From positions 1,421,590 to 1,485,589 of the forward strand of contig CAWBRV010000008.1 in assembly GCA_963791225.1 (NCBI GenBank): a stretch of DNA of 64,000 nucleotides, written 5' to 3'. Both the position numbers and the translations under genes were made by a program. The notes under the pieces were generated by a model. The model saw only the letters and a list, made by a program, of their open reading frames with translations. It searched no databases and was not told where the DNA came from. This document shows, one piece after another, positions 8,416 through 17,430 of the stretch. This stretch comes from PALSA-612 sp963791225. Lineage in GTDB: Bacteria; Actinomycetota; Thermoleophilia; Gaiellales; Gaiellaceae. Every line of letters begins with the position of its first letter. Within the stretch, counting starts at the first letter, position 1.

Positions 8416-9310
8416 CTAGCCCGCCACCGGCGCGAAGTTGCCTGCGCGGTAGACCTGTCCTTCGAGCGGCCGGCCGAGGACGCCCTCGAGCCACTGCGCG
8501 ACGCCGATCAGCGCGTCGAGGTCGATGCCGGTCTCGATGCCCTCGCCGTGGAGCAGGTAGACGAGGTCCTCGGTCGAGATGTTCCCGGTCGCTCTCGGAG
8601 CGAACGGGCAGCCGCCGATGCCACCGACCGACGCGTCGAGGACGGTTGCGCCGGAGGCGATCGCCTCGTACGCGTTCGCGAAGCCGGTCGAGCGCGTGTT
8701 GTGGAGGTGGACGCCGACGAGTGCGCCGAGGTCGACCCCGGCGGAGACGAGCTGTCGGACCTGTCTCGGGACGCCGACGCCGACCGTGTCGGCGAACACG
8801 ATCTCGTCTGCGCCCGTCCGCACGAGCCGGGCGGCGATCTCGAGGACGCGCTCCGGGTCGATCGCGCCCTCGAACGGGCAGCCGAACGAGGTGCCGATCG
8901 TCACCGTCGCCCGGATCCCGTCCTCGTGGGCGCGGCCGACGATCCGCTCGGCCGACTGCGATCGAGTCCTCCACCGTCGTTCCCTGGTTGCGCTGGTTGA
9001 ACTCCTCGCTCGCGGCGAATGCGAAGTGCACCTCGTCGAGCCCCGTCTCGCGCAGGCGGTCGTAGCCCTTGTCGTTGAGCGCGAGCCCGGCGTAGACGAC
9101 GCCCGGCACGCGCTCGATCGCGGCGACGACCTCCTCGGCGCCTGCCATCTGCGGCACACGCGCCGGGTTGACGAAGCTGACCGTCTCGATGCGCGGCACC
9201 CCGGCCGCCGCTAGCCGGCCGACGAGCTCGGCGCGCACGGTCGGCGCGAGGATCGTGGGGTCGTTCTGGAGCCCGTCGCGGGGCGCGACATCGCAGATCG
9301 TGATCGTCAT
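8416..9310 (-). pseudogene. HMG-CoA lyase family gene with one frameshift
   Basis: The N-terminal third starts MTITICDVAPRDGLQN, the lyase metal and substrate motif, and runs well to about residue 118. The frame then shifts near 8950-8955 and the rest continues cleanly in another frame to AGNFAPVAG. Removing one G there restores a full protein of about 297 residues. It includes the HxH metal motif (VHLHNT) and the signature GGIGGCPFA with its catalytic Cys. HMG-CoA lyase cleaves HMG-CoA to acetyl-CoA and acetoacetate in leucine breakdown. A hydroxymethylglutarate-like lyase with another substrate is possible. The reading frame is otherwise well kept, so a sequencing error is more likely than decay. 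Confidence 0.8.
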
Positions 9311-9408
9311 GGCCGTGCCGCTGAGGATAGTGCCCCGGGCCGGTCGTGAGGCGTCCGGTGCCGCATGTAGAAAAGGGCCGGTCTACATCGACACAAGGAG
9401 CGGGCGGA

Positions 9409-9831
9409 ATGTCGAGTTCGAACTACGAGCAGAAGGCGCAGGAAACGCTCACGGCGGCGACCGGATCGGGCTGGGTCACCTTCGGCGGATTCCTCTTCTT
9501 CGTCGTTGGGATCTTCCACGTCATCGACGGCATCTCCGCGCTGTCGAAGGCGCACGTCTACGGGGATTACGGCCTGTTCGCCAATATCCGCTTCTGGGGC
9601 GTGGTCATGCTGATCATCGGCGGCATCGGGATCTGGGCCGGGTACGCGATCCTGCAAAGGCAGGAGCTCGGCCGCATGATCGGGATCATCCTCGCGGGGG
9701 TGGGAATCCTCGCCCAGCTGATGTTCCTGAGCGCGGAGCCGACCTGGGCGCTGATCATGGTCGCGATGTGGATCATCGTCCTCTACGCCCTGATCGTCCA
9801 CGGCGACGAGTTCGCCAAAGCGACGACCTAG
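9409..9831 (+). CDS. Four-helix membrane protein, DUF7144-like
   Basis: The 140-residue product has four hydrophobic segments at about residues 23-43, 60-80, 88-108 and 112-132. The loop GISALSKAHVYGDYGLF between helices 1 and 2 is typical of small actinobacterial membrane proteins annotated as DUF7144. AAGGAG stands before the ATG at 9409, and this start removes 21 residues of unlikely N-terminal sequence. Function is unknown. It stands alone and ends at a strong hairpin. Confidence 0.7.
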   Translation: MSSSNYEQKAQETLTAATGSGWVTFGGFLFFVVGIFHVIDGISALSKAHVYGDYGLFANIRFWGVVMLIIGGIGIWAGYAILQRQELGRMIGIILAGVGILAQLMFLSAEPTWALIMVAMWIIVLYALIVHGDEFAKATT

Positions 9832-9853
9832 CGGCGGGAGACCGCGCAGTTTC

Positions 9854-9880
9854 GTGAGGGCCCCGACTCGGGGCCCTCAC
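9854..9880. terminator. Bidirectional hairpin terminator
   Basis: An 11-bp perfect stem (GTGAGGGCCCC and its complement) with a 5-base loop lies between convergent genes. It overlaps the last codons of the minus-strand methyltransferase. Confidence 0.7.
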
Positions 9881-10434
9881 CGCTTCCGGGCTCGGATCAC
9901 CGTGTCGATCGCCTCGTCGCCGACGCGCTCGGCCTTCTCGACGTCGAGCCCGGGGAGCTCGTCCGCGATCGTCTCCGGCGTGTAGAGCACGTCCGGGTTC
10001 GAGGGGCCGGGCGCGCCGGTGCCGAGATTCGTCAGGTCGTGACCGACGACGAGAAGCGTCCCGCCCGGCGCGAGCGCAGCGGTCGCGCGGGCCAGGAGCG
10101 CCTGCCGCTCGGCGATGGGCAGGTGCACGTAGAGGACGAGCACAAGGTCGAACGCGCCCGTCTCTGGCTCGTACTCGTTCAGGTCGGCGGGCACCCAGTC
10201 GACGTCGGCCCCGCTCGCGCGGGCGAGTTCGAGCGCGGCGTCGGAGAAGTCGACGCCGGTGACGCGCCAGCCGCGGCCTGCGAGCCAGATCGAGGCCCGG
10301 CCCGCACCGCAGCCGAGGTCGAGCGCCCGGCTGGACGCGAGGCCGCCGAGCTCGGTCTCGAGGAGGTCGCTCGGGTCGTCCTCGCAGTGGCAGCCGCGCT
10401 CGCGCCAGCGGCGGTCCCAGTTCTCTCGCTCCAT
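9877..10434 (-). CDS. Class I SAM-dependent methyltransferase (TehB/UbiE-like)
   Basis: The product is 185 residues, starting MERENWDRRWRERGCH. The SAM site LDLGCGAGRASIWLA is at about residues 40-54, followed by VTGVDFSDAALELAR. FDLVLVLYVHLP and APGGTLLVVGHDL are motifs II and III. The size and layout match the TehB-like group of small methyltransferases, some of which act on metalloids or thiols. The substrate cannot be stated. A run of antisense coding from the opposite-strand genes extends this frame far upstream, but it lacks the family sequence, so the ATG at 10434 is used. Confidence 0.82.
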   Translation of the reverse strand: MERENWDRRWRERGCHCEDDPSDLLETELGGLASSRALDLGCGAGRASIWLAGRGWRVTGVDFSDAALELARASGADVDWVPADLNEYEPETGAFDLVLVLYVHLPIAERQALLARATAALAPGGTLLVVGHDLTNLGTGAPGPSNPDVLYTPETIADELPGLDVEKAERVGDEAIDTVIRARKR

Positions 10435-10461
10435 GCCCGGTTCAATACATGATTCGGGTCG

Positions 10462-11739
10462 ATGGCGAGCGGCGGGCGTTTCCGTGACCGGGCCGAGGCG
10501 GGCCGGCTGCTCGCCGAGCGATTGTCGGGCTACGTGGGCCGCACGGACGTCGTCGTCCTCGGCCTGCCGCGCGGCGGCGTGCCCGTTGCCCGGGAGGTCG
10601 CGCGTGCGCTCGGGGCGCCGCTCGACGTCTTCCTCGTCCGCAAGCTCGGCTACCCGGGACAGCCCGAGCTGGCGATGGGCGCGATCGCGAGCGGCGGCAC
10701 ACGCGTCCTCAACGAGCAGCTCGTGCGGCAGCTGCGACTCGGCGACGACGTGATCGCGCGTGTGACGGAGCGGGAAGGGGCGGAGCTCGAGCGGCGAGAA
10801 CGGGCCTACCGGGGCGACCGGCCGGCACCCGAGCTCCATGACCTGACCGTGGTGCTCGTCGACGACGGTCTCGCCACCGGCGCGACGATGCGGGCGGCGG
10901 CGCAGGCGGTGCGCAGCCGAGGCCCGCGCCGGCTCGTCGTCGCCGTGCCGACGGCGCCTCCGCATGCCCTCGAAGAGCTCGCCGGCGAAGCGGACGAGGT
11001 CGTCGCAGTCGTCGCCCCGGATCCGTTTCACGCGGTCGGCCTCTGGTACGAGGACTTCGGCGAGGTCTCGGACGACGAGGTGCGGCAGCTGCTGTCGTTG
11101 CCGCGCGAGGAGCAGGTGGACGCGGGGGCCGCCGCGGGCAGCCTCGTCGTGCCGGACGGTGCGCGCGGGCTCGTCCTGTTCGCGCACGGATCGGGATCGA
11201 GCCGGTTCAGCCCGCGGAACCGCTACGTCGCGGGCGTGCTCTCGGACGCGGGGCTCGCGACGCTGCTCGTCGACCTCCTCACACAGGATGAGGAGCGGCG
11301 CGACCTGCGCACGCGCGAGCTCCGCTTCGACGTGGAGCTGCTCGCGGGCCGGCTGCTCGCCGCGGCCGCCTGGGCCGGGGAGGACGAGCGCACCCGGGGC
11401 CTGCCGCTCGGATTGTTCGGGGCGTCGACCGGCGCGGCCGCGGCGTTGGTCGCGGCGGCGCGCGAGCCCGCGGCCGTCTGCGCGGTCGTGTCGCGGGGCG
11501 GGCGCCCGGACCTGGCGGGGACGGCTCTCGCCGGCGTGCAGGCGCCGACGCTCCTCGTGGTCGGCGAGCGCGACGAGCTCGTGCTCGGACTCAACCGGCA
11601 GGCGCGCGAGGCGATGACGCAGGCCGTGGTCGAGCTCGAGGTCGTCCGCGGCGCGACGCATCTCTTCGAGGAGCGAGGCGCCCTGGAGCGCGTCGCCGAC
11701 CTCGCCCGCGGCTGGTTCGAGCGCTACCTGCGGGGCTAG
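10462..11739 (+). CDS. Phosphoribosyltransferase-alpha/beta hydrolase fusion
   Basis: This is a two-domain protein of 425 residues. Residues 1-215 form a type I phosphoribosyltransferase with the PRPP loop VVLVDDGLATGATM and the early LPRGGVPVA loop. Residues 225-425 form a dienelactone-hydrolase-like alpha/beta hydrolase with the nucleophile elbow GASTGAA, an acid in VGERDELV and a histidine in GATHLFEE. Both domains keep their key residues. The same fusion occurs in other actinobacteria and proteobacteria, but its substrate is not established to my knowledge. It converges with egtB with a four-base overlap. Confidence 0.85.
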   Translation: MASGGRFRDRAEAGRLLAERLSGYVGRTDVVVLGLPRGGVPVAREVARALGAPLDVFLVRKLGYPGQPELAMGAIASGGTRVLNEQLVRQLRLGDDVIARVTEREGAELERRERAYRGDRPAPELHDLTVVLVDDGLATGATMRAAAQAVRSRGPRRLVVAVPTAPPHALEELAGEADEVVAVVAPDPFHAVGLWYEDFGEVSDDEVRQLLSLPREEQVDAGAAAGSLVVPDGARGLVLFAHGSGSSRFSPRNRYVAGVLSDAGLATLLVDLLTQDEERRDLRTRELRFDVELLAGRLLAAAAWAGEDERTRGLPLGLFGASTGAAAALVAAAREPAAVCAVVSRGGRPDLAGTALAGVQAPTLLVVGERDELVLGLNRQAREAMTQAVVELEVVRGATHLFEERGALERVADLARGWFERYLRG

Positions 11740-12863
11740 ACGTCCCCTGCGAGCCGGAGCCCGGCGAAGATCTGCCGGCGGATGGGGAGATCCCAGTTCC
11801 GGAAGCTCCGCCGCGCGACGGTGGGGTGCGTCGCCCACGACGAGCCGCGCAGCACCCTGTACTCGGGGCCGAAGAACACCTCGGAGTATTCGCGATACGG
11901 GAACGCCTCGAAGCCGGGATAGGCCGCGAAGTCGGACGCGGTCCACTCCCAGACCTCGCCGACGCCCTCGAGCACGCCGAGCGAGGCCGCGTGCTCCCAC
12001 TCCGCCTCGGTCGGCAGCCGCCCTCCCGCCCAGCGGGCGAACGCATCCGCCTCGTGCCACGAGACGTGCTGAACAGGCTCGTCCGGCGCTACCGGCTCGA
12101 GCCGCCCGAACCGGCGGCGCAGCCACACGTCGCCGTCGCGCTCCCAGCCGAGCGGCGGCTCGTCCTGGCCGCCGTCCGCCAGGAACGCCGCGTACTCGCC
12201 GTTCGTCACGGGAGCCGAGCGGATCCGGAACGCCGGCAGCTCGACCTCGTGAACGGGTCGCTCGTTGTCGTAGGCCCACGGGTGCTCGCCGCCGAGCGTG
12301 CACGGACCGCCCGGGACCTGCACCTCTCCGCCCGGCCCGAGCTGTGCCGGCCTCACCCGGGCCGGCCCGCCGCCCTCGTGGACGAGGCCCGAGAGCTGGA
12401 GCGTCTGGAGCATCGTCTCGACGTGCTGCTGCTCGTGCTGGACGACGAGGCCGAAGAGGAAGCCGCCGTCGAGGAGACGGTCGGACGGGTCGAGGTCGAT
12501 CCCCGCGAGGACGTCGAGCACTCGGGCGCGCACCTCGGCCAGGTACGCCCGGCCGGTCGCGGGGTCGAGCAACGCGAGCGAAGGACGCTCCTCGCGCGAG
12601 TGCTCGAACGCGTCGTAGACGTCGTCGCTAGTCGGGTAGATCGGCGCGGCGCCTGTCAGCCGGCGCAGGAGCCAGAGCTCCTCGAAGTGACCGATGTGGG
12701 CCAGGTCCCAGACGAGCGGCGACATGAGCGGCGAGTACTGCCGGACGAGTTCGTCGTCCGAGAGGGGCTCGAGCAGGCGCAGCGTGCGCTCGCGCGCTGC
12801 CTGGAGCTCGCCGGCGATCCGGTCCTTGAGCTCGGCGCTCTCGACGGCGGCGGCGCTCCCCAT
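11736..12863 (-). CDS. egtB: Ergothioneine biosynthesis sulfoxide synthase EgtB
   Basis: EgtB is an iron enzyme that joins gamma-glutamylcysteine or cysteine to trimethylhistidine with oxygen. The 375-residue protein has an N-terminal DinB-like domain carrying His56 (DLAHIGH), His143 and His147 (QHEQQH), the expected iron-binding triad. The C-terminal formylglycine-generating-enzyme-like domain contains VQHVSWHEADAFARWAGGRLPTE and the final RSFRNWDLP. No egtA, egtC, egtD or egtE lies in the window, so the pathway is dispersed or partly missing. TAGACT stands nine bases before the ATG. Confidence 0.88.
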   Translation of the reverse strand: MGSAAAVESAELKDRIAGELQAARERTLRLLEPLSDDELVRQYSPLMSPLVWDLAHIGHFEELWLLRRLTGAAPIYPTSDDVYDAFEHSREERPSLALLDPATGRAYLAEVRARVLDVLAGIDLDPSDRLLDGGFLFGLVVQHEQQHVETMLQTLQLSGLVHEGGGPARVRPAQLGPGGEVQVPGGPCTLGGEHPWAYDNERPVHEVELPAFRIRSAPVTNGEYAAFLADGGQDEPPLGWERDGDVWLRRRFGRLEPVAPDEPVQHVSWHEADAFARWAGGRLPTEAEWEHAASLGVLEGVGEVWEWTASDFAAYPGFEAFPYREYSEVFFGPEYRVLRGSSWATHPTVARRSFRNWDLPIRRQIFAGLRLAGDV

Positions 12864-12872
12864 CGGGCGTCA

Positions 12873-12878
12873 AGTCTA
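12873..12878 (-). promoter_or_regulatory. Probable -10 box for egtB
   Basis: Minus-strand TAGACT lies nine bases before the egtB ATG with no ribosome site. It is the same box found ahead of both tRNA genes. Confidence 0.55.
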
Positions 12879-12917
12879 GGGACGGGCTGTCCGATTCGGC
12901 ACGCCTGCCTGCTTCCG

Positions 12918-12923
12918 TAGGAT
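12918..12923 (+). promoter_or_regulatory. Probable -10 box for the osmoprotectant importer operon
   Basis: TAGGAT lies 14 bases before the ATG at 12938. It is divergent from the egtB promoter, so the two share a 75-bp intergenic space. Confidence 0.45.
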
Positions 12924-12937
12924 CATCGCAGCTCGCC

Positions 12938-13915
12938 ATGAGTCTCTCGGCCGCCGAGATCGTCTTCACCGACGTCACGAAGCGCTACCCGGGCAGGGAC
13001 AGCGCCGCCGTCCGGAACCTGTCGCTCGTCGTCCCGGCCGGGGAGATCTGCGTCCTCGTCGGCCCGTCGGGCGCCGGGAAGACGACCGCGATGAAGCTCG
13101 TCAACCGGCTGATCGACTTCGACGAGGGCGACATCACGATCGACGGCCAGAGCATCCGCAAGCTCGACGTCGTCGAGCTGCGGCGCGGGATCGGCTACGT
13201 CATCCAGCAGATCGGCCTCTTCCCGCACATGACCGTCGGGGACAACATCGCGGTCGTCCCGCGCCTCCTGGGCTGGCCGAAGCAGCGGGTCCGCGACCGG
13301 GTCGCCGAGCTGGTCGAGCTCGTCGGACTCGAGGCGGGCGACAGCGAGCGCTATCCCGCGCAGCTCTCGGGCGGCCAGCGCCAGCGTGTCGGGCTCGCCC
13401 GAGCGCTCGCCGCCGACCCGAAGGTGATGCTGATGGACGAGCCCTTCGGCGCGCTCGACCCGATCACGCGCGATCGGCTCCAGAACGAGTTCCTGCGCCT
13501 CCACGAGGTCGAGCGCAAGACGGTCATCTTCGTCACGCACGACATCGACGAGGCGATCAAGCTCGGCGACCGGATCGCGATCCTCCGCGAGGGCGGCGTG
13601 CTCGCCCAGTACGACACGCCCGACGCGATCCTGGCCCGTCCGGCCGACGACTTCGTCGCCCGCTTCGTCGGCGCCGACCGCGGCCTCAAGCGGCTCGCGC
13701 TGCGGCGCCTGGGCGAGATCGAGCTCGACTCCCCGAACGGCCTGCCGCTCGACGGCCCGCGCACGAGCCTGCAGACGACGCTCCGCGACGCGCTCTCGCT
13801 GATGCTCACCGAGGGCTCCGAGCGGCTCGTCGTCGTCGACGACGAGGGCGAGGTCGTGGGCGTGCTCTCCGTCGGCCACGTCAGCCGCCTGCTTGCCGCG
13901 GAGGGGCGCTCGTGA
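12938..13915 (+). CDS. Osmoprotectant ABC transporter ATP-binding protein (OpuCA type)
   Basis: This is the ATPase of a quaternary-amine importer of 325 residues. Walker A is GPSGAGKTT at about 42-50, the Q-loop is in VIQQIGLFPHM, the signature is LSGGQRQRVGLARAL and Walker B is VMLMDEPFGALD. TVIFVTHDIDEAIKLGDR carries the switch histidine. The C-terminal 90 residues look like one CBS-type domain (RLVVVDDEGEVVGVLSVGHV), which in OpuC and OpuA systems senses ionic strength. It is the first gene of a four-gene operon; its stop overlaps the permease GTG. Confidence 0.92.
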   Translation: MSLSAAEIVFTDVTKRYPGRDSAAVRNLSLVVPAGEICVLVGPSGAGKTTAMKLVNRLIDFDEGDITIDGQSIRKLDVVELRRGIGYVIQQIGLFPHMTVGDNIAVVPRLLGWPKQRVRDRVAELVELVGLEAGDSERYPAQLSGGQRQRVGLARALAADPKVMLMDEPFGALDPITRDRLQNEFLRLHEVERKTVIFVTHDIDEAIKLGDRIAILREGGVLAQYDTPDAILARPADDFVARFVGADRGLKRLALRRLGEIELDSPNGLPLDGPRTSLQTTLRDALSLMLTEGSERLVVVDDEGEVVGVLSVGHVSRLLAAEGRS

Positions 13916-14625
13916 GCGGCGGCGGCGGGCCGGTGATCCCGAACTTCGGGGGCGCGAGCAAGTGCGTGGTGAACAACGACCTCTTCTGCGCCGACTGGGT
14001 GCGCGACAACTGGCGCGGCACGCTCGAGCCGGCGCTCGTCGAGCACATCAAGCTGACCGCGATCGCCGTCTCGATCGGCTTCGTGATCGCACTCGCCGGC
14101 GCGATCGTCGCGCGCCGCTTCCGCGTCGTCGAACACCCGTTCAGCCTGTTCAGCGCGCTCCTCTACACGATCCCGAGCATCGCGCTCTTCCAGTTGCTCG
14201 TCCCGATCACGGGGCTGACCGAGACGACGGTCGAGATCGCGCTCGTCGGCTACACGCTCCTGATCCTGTTCCGGAACGACCTCGCCGGGTTCCGCGCCGT
14301 CCCCGACGACGTGATCGAGGCGGCGCGCGGCATGGGCCTGCGCGGCCACCAGATCCTGTGGCGGGTCGAGCTGCCGCTGGCGATGCCGGCGATCATCGCC
14401 GGCCTGCGCATCGCGGTCGTCACCATCGTCAGCCTCGCGACGATCGCGGCGTTCGTGATCCCGGAGGGCCTCGGGCACCCGATCTTCATCGCGCTGCGCG
14501 ACTACTTCAAGACGGAGATCATCGCCGCCGGCGCCCTCGCGGTGCTGCTCGCGCTCGCGCTCGACGGCGGGCTCGTGCTGGTGCAGCGGTTCCTGACCCC
14601 GTGGACGAGAGCGAGAGCGGCGTGA
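13912..14625 (+). CDS. Osmoprotectant ABC transporter permease (OpuCB type)
   Basis: The 237-residue permease has a short external N-terminal segment with a Cys pair (SKCVVNNDLFCADW), then about six membrane helices. The inner-membrane coupling loop, EAARGMGLRGHQILWRVELP, is the ABC permease signature and docks on the ATPase. The GTG start overlaps the previous stop and its own stop overlaps the next GTG. It resembles the permease subunits of OpuC and ProW-like systems. Substrate is probably glycine betaine, carnitine or choline. Confidence 0.9.
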   Translation: MSGGGGPVIPNFGGASKCVVNNDLFCADWVRDNWRGTLEPALVEHIKLTAIAVSIGFVIALAGAIVARRFRVVEHPFSLFSALLYTIPSIALFQLLVPITGLTETTVEIALVGYTLLILFRNDLAGFRAVPDDVIEAARGMGLRGHQILWRVELPLAMPAIIAGLRIAVVTIVSLATIAAFVIPEGLGHPIFIALRDYFKTEIIAAGALAVLLALALDGGLVLVQRFLTPWTRARAA

Positions 14626-15341
14626 TCCTGTTCGACAGCGTGGGGCCGGGCACGTTCCTGGACGGGTTCCAGTTCATCGGCGACAACGGCTGGCTGATCT
14701 GGCACAAGGCAGTCGAGCAGCTCGAGCTCTCCGCCGCGGCGCTGGGAATCGCGGTCGCGATCGCGATCCCGATCGGCGTCATCCTCGGACACCTCCACCG
14801 CGGATCGTTCGTCGCCATCAACATCTCGAACATCGGCCGCGCCCTGCCGAGCCTGGCCGTGGTCGCGATCGGCATCTCCGTGCTCGGCATCTCCTTCACG
14901 AACGTGATGGTCGCGCTCGTGATCCTCGCCGTGCCGCCGATGCTGACGAACGCCTACGTGGCCGTCGACGAGGTCGACCGCGACGTCGTCCAGGCGGCGC
15001 GAGGCATGGGCATGCGCGAGCGGGACGTGCTCTTCAAGGTCGAGCTGCCGCTCTCGCTGCCGCTGCTCTTCGGCGGCATGCGGACGGCCGCCGTGTACGT
15101 GGTCTCGACCGCGACGATCGCGGCGATCGCCGGCGGCGGGGGCCTCGGCGACATCATCGTCAACCAGGCGAGCTACCGCTTCGCAGGCGTTCTCGGCGCC
15201 GCCTACTGCGTGACCGCGCTCGCGCTCATCGCCGATCTCGGGCTCGGCGCCGTCCAGCATGCAGTCAGCCCGCGCGGCCTGCGCCGCGGGGCGCTCGTCG
15301 CCCCGGAGCGGACGACGCCTCAGCCGGTACTCGACCAGTAG
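14622..15341 (+). CDS. Osmoprotectant ABC transporter permease (OpuCD type)
   Basis: The second permease has 239 residues, with about six helices and the coupling loop QAARGMGMRERDVLFKVELP. Its helix-6 region (VVSTATIAAIAGGGGLGDII) matches the paralogous permease. I chose the GTG at 14622 because it overlaps the previous stop by four bases like the other joints of this operon. A GTG at 14601 in the same frame would add seven polar residues. The two permeases should form a heterodimer. Confidence 0.88.
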   Translation: MILFDSVGPGTFLDGFQFIGDNGWLIWHKAVEQLELSAAALGIAVAIAIPIGVILGHLHRGSFVAINISNIGRALPSLAVVAIGISVLGISFTNVMVALVILAVPPMLTNAYVAVDEVDRDVVQAARGMGMRERDVLFKVELPLSLPLLFGGMRTAAVYVVSTATIAAIAGGGGLGDIIVNQASYRFAGVLGAAYCVTALALIADLGLGAVQHAVSPRGLRRGALVAPERTTPQPVLDQ

Positions 15342-15383
15342 GGTTCGCCGGACCAGGGCCCAGCCGGGGCCCCGAGGAAGGGA

Positions 15384-16310
15384 GTGGCAGTGATCAGGAA
15401 GCGGACCAGGCGTGCCGTCAAGGCCGCCTTCTGCGTCTCGTTCGGGGTCGCACTCGTCTTAGGAGCACTCGCCGCCGGCACGCTGAAAGCCGCCGCCGCC
15501 CAGCCGACGGTGTCGATCGGATCGAAGAACTTCACCGAGGAGTACGTCCTCGGCGAGCTGTACAAGCAGGCGCTCCAGGCCAAGGGCTTCAAGGTCTCCT
15601 ACCACAGCAACATCGGCTCGACGGAGATCATCGACAAGGCGCTGACGAGCGGTCAGATCAACTTCTATCCGGAGTACACGGGGACGATGTTGAGCGTCAC
15701 GTTCCACAACAACACGGTGTTCAAGTCGGCGGCGGCGACGTACGCGGCGGCGCTCAAGGCGCAGAAGGGGCGGGGCTACACGCTGTTCGCCCAGACGCCC
15801 TTCTCGGACACGGACGCCATGGGCACGCTGAGGACGACGGCCAAGAAGTACCACCTCAAGGTCGTGGGCGACATGAAGAAGGTGCCCGGCCTCTCGATCT
15901 GCGGGTTCCCTGAGTTCCAGACCCGTTACGCCGGCCTCCTCGGGCTGAAGAAGGCGTACGGCATCACGGGCGCGAAGTTCGTGCCGCTCGCCGGGATCTC
16001 GGTCTACGAGGCGCTCGACTCCGGCAAGTGCAAGATCGGCGACGTGTTCTCGACCGATCCGCCGCTCTTGGGGACGAAGTACACGGTGCTCACGGACACG
16101 AAGTTCATCTTCGGCTTCCAGAACGTGGCGCCGATCGTGAACGGCAAGCTCGCGACGACGCTCGGCTCGAAGTTCCGCTCGACCGTCGACGCGGTCTCGG
16201 CCAAGCTGACCACTCCGGCGATGATCGCGATGAACAAGGCGGTCGCGATCGACAAGAAGTCGCCGCAGGCGGTCGCCTCGGCCTTCCTGAAGGCGAACCA
16301 CCTGAAGTAG
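15384..16310 (+). CDS. Osmoprotectant ABC transporter substrate-binding protein (OpuCC type)
   Basis: The product is 308 residues, with a basic N-terminus and a hydrophobic signal segment to about residue 35 ending in an Ala-rich cleavage region. The mature part begins VSIGSKNFTEEYVLGELY, the diagnostic start of OpuAC-type binding proteins. Later conserved parts are NFYPEYTGTML and FSTDPPLLG. There is no lipobox cysteine, so it is either secreted or held by an uncleaved signal. The GTG at 15390 is an equally good start. The gene lies 42 bases after the second permease and ends at a hairpin terminator. Confidence 0.9.
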   Translation: MAVIRKRTRRAVKAAFCVSFGVALVLGALAAGTLKAAAAQPTVSIGSKNFTEEYVLGELYKQALQAKGFKVSYHSNIGSTEIIDKALTSGQINFYPEYTGTMLSVTFHNNTVFKSAAATYAAALKAQKGRGYTLFAQTPFSDTDAMGTLRTTAKKYHLKVVGDMKKVPGLSICGFPEFQTRYAGLLGLKKAYGITGAKFVPLAGISVYEALDSGKCKIGDVFSTDPPLLGTKYTVLTDTKFIFGFQNVAPIVNGKLATTLGSKFRSTVDAVSAKLTTPAMIAMNKAVAIDKKSPQAVASAFLKANHLK

Positions 16311-16320
16311 GAACAAACGC

Positions 16321-16346
16321 GGGGGATGGGCTTCAGCCCGTCCCCC
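16321..16346. terminator. Bidirectional hairpin terminator
   Basis: GGGGGATGGGC pairs with GCCCGTCCCCC around a TTCA loop, with one G-T pair. It lies between convergent genes and overlaps the last codons of the minus-strand gene. Confidence 0.7.
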
Positions 16347-17430
16347 ACACCTTCTCGGCTGTTTCGGCGATCGTCCGCAGCTTCGCCCACTGGTCCTCCT
16401 GGCCGAGTGCGTTGCCGACGACCGACGTGCCGAAGCCGCACTGCGGCGAGAGCGCGAGCCGCTCGAGCGGCACGTACGCCGCAGCCTCCTCGATGCGACG
16501 AGCCAGTTCGTCGGGCGTCTCCCGACGCGGCGTCTTCGTCGTGACGAGCCCGAGCACGACGATCTTGTCCTCAGGGACCTCGCGCAGCGGCTCGAACCCG
16601 CCGGAGCGCTCGTCGTCGTACTCGAGCAGCAGCCGGTGCGCGCCGATCCGCGGAAAGATCCGCCCGGCCAGTGCGTCGTAGCTCCCCTCGACGAGCCAGC
16701 GGCTGCCCTGGTTGCCACGGCACAGGTGGAAGCCGAACGTGACTCCGGCGGGGGCGGCGGCGATGACGTGGTTGTCGAGCTCGAGCCAGGTCTCGACCGA
16801 GCCGCGCGCCTCGTAGAACGAGCGCCAGCGTGCGTCGAGGAGCAGCGGGTAGTGCGGCGCGTCGAGCTGAAGGTAGGTGGCTCCGAGGCGCGCGAGCTCC
16901 TCGACCTCCTCGCGGAGGATCGCAGCCACGTCCCAAAGGAACTCCTCGAGCGTCGGGTAGGCCGCGACCGACCGCTCCGCGTCCCAGAACTGCGAGAACA
17001 GGCCGGGGCTCGGCAGCGTCACCTTGAGCACGCGGTCCGTGTGCCCGCGCGCGTAGGCGAGCTCGTGGGCGGAGAGAAAGCGGCGGCGGGAGAGCTTCGC
17101 CTCGACGGCGATCGGTGGCCGCTCGAGGCGGAGGTCGCCGACGACGTCGCTCTTCCAGTCGCCCCAGAGGAAGGCCTCGAGGTTCCACTCGCCGAAGCCG
17201 TCGACCGCTTCGACCATCTGGCTCTGGAACGAGAGGCGCCGCAGCTCGCCGTCGGTGACGACATCGAGCCCGCACTCGGCCTGCCTCCGCAGCACCTCGT
17301 CGACGGCGGCGTCCTCGACGGTGCGCAGCTCCTCGTCGCCGATCTCGTCGCGGGCGAAGCGCTCGCGCGCGGCGAGGAGTTCCGGCGGGCGCAGCAGGCT
17401 GCCGACGTGGTCGGAGCGAGGGATCGTCAT
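16333..17430 (-). CDS. Cobalamin-independent methionine synthase family (MetE C-domain-like)
   Basis: At 365 residues this is only the size of the catalytic C-terminal domain of MetE, not the full 750-residue enzyme. The zinc site is visible as HLC in GFHLCRGNQ and the late Cys in LSPQCGFG. SDHVGSLLRPPELL at the start and LQLDAPHY in the middle also fit. Short homologues use various methyl donors, or act in methylthio or methylcobalamin reactions, so the true substrate is uncertain. The ATG overlaps the stop of the upstream MFS gene (ATGA), so the two are coupled and the enzyme may work with the exporter. Confidence 0.85.
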   Translation of the reverse strand: MTIPRSDHVGSLLRPPELLAARERFARDEIGDEELRTVEDAAVDEVLRRQAECGLDVVTDGELRRLSFQSQMVEAVDGFGEWNLEAFLWGDWKSDVVGDLRLERPPIAVEAKLSRRRFLSAHELAYARGHTDRVLKVTLPSPGLFSQFWDAERSVAAYPTLEEFLWDVAAILREEVEELARLGATYLQLDAPHYPLLLDARWRSFYEARGSVETWLELDNHVIAAAPAGVTFGFHLCRGNQGSRWLVEGSYDALAGRIFPRIGAHRLLLEYDDERSGGFEPLREVPEDKIVVLGLVTTKTPRRETPDELARRIEEAAAYVPLERLALSPQCGFGTSVVGNALGQEDQWAKLRTIAETAEKVWGTG

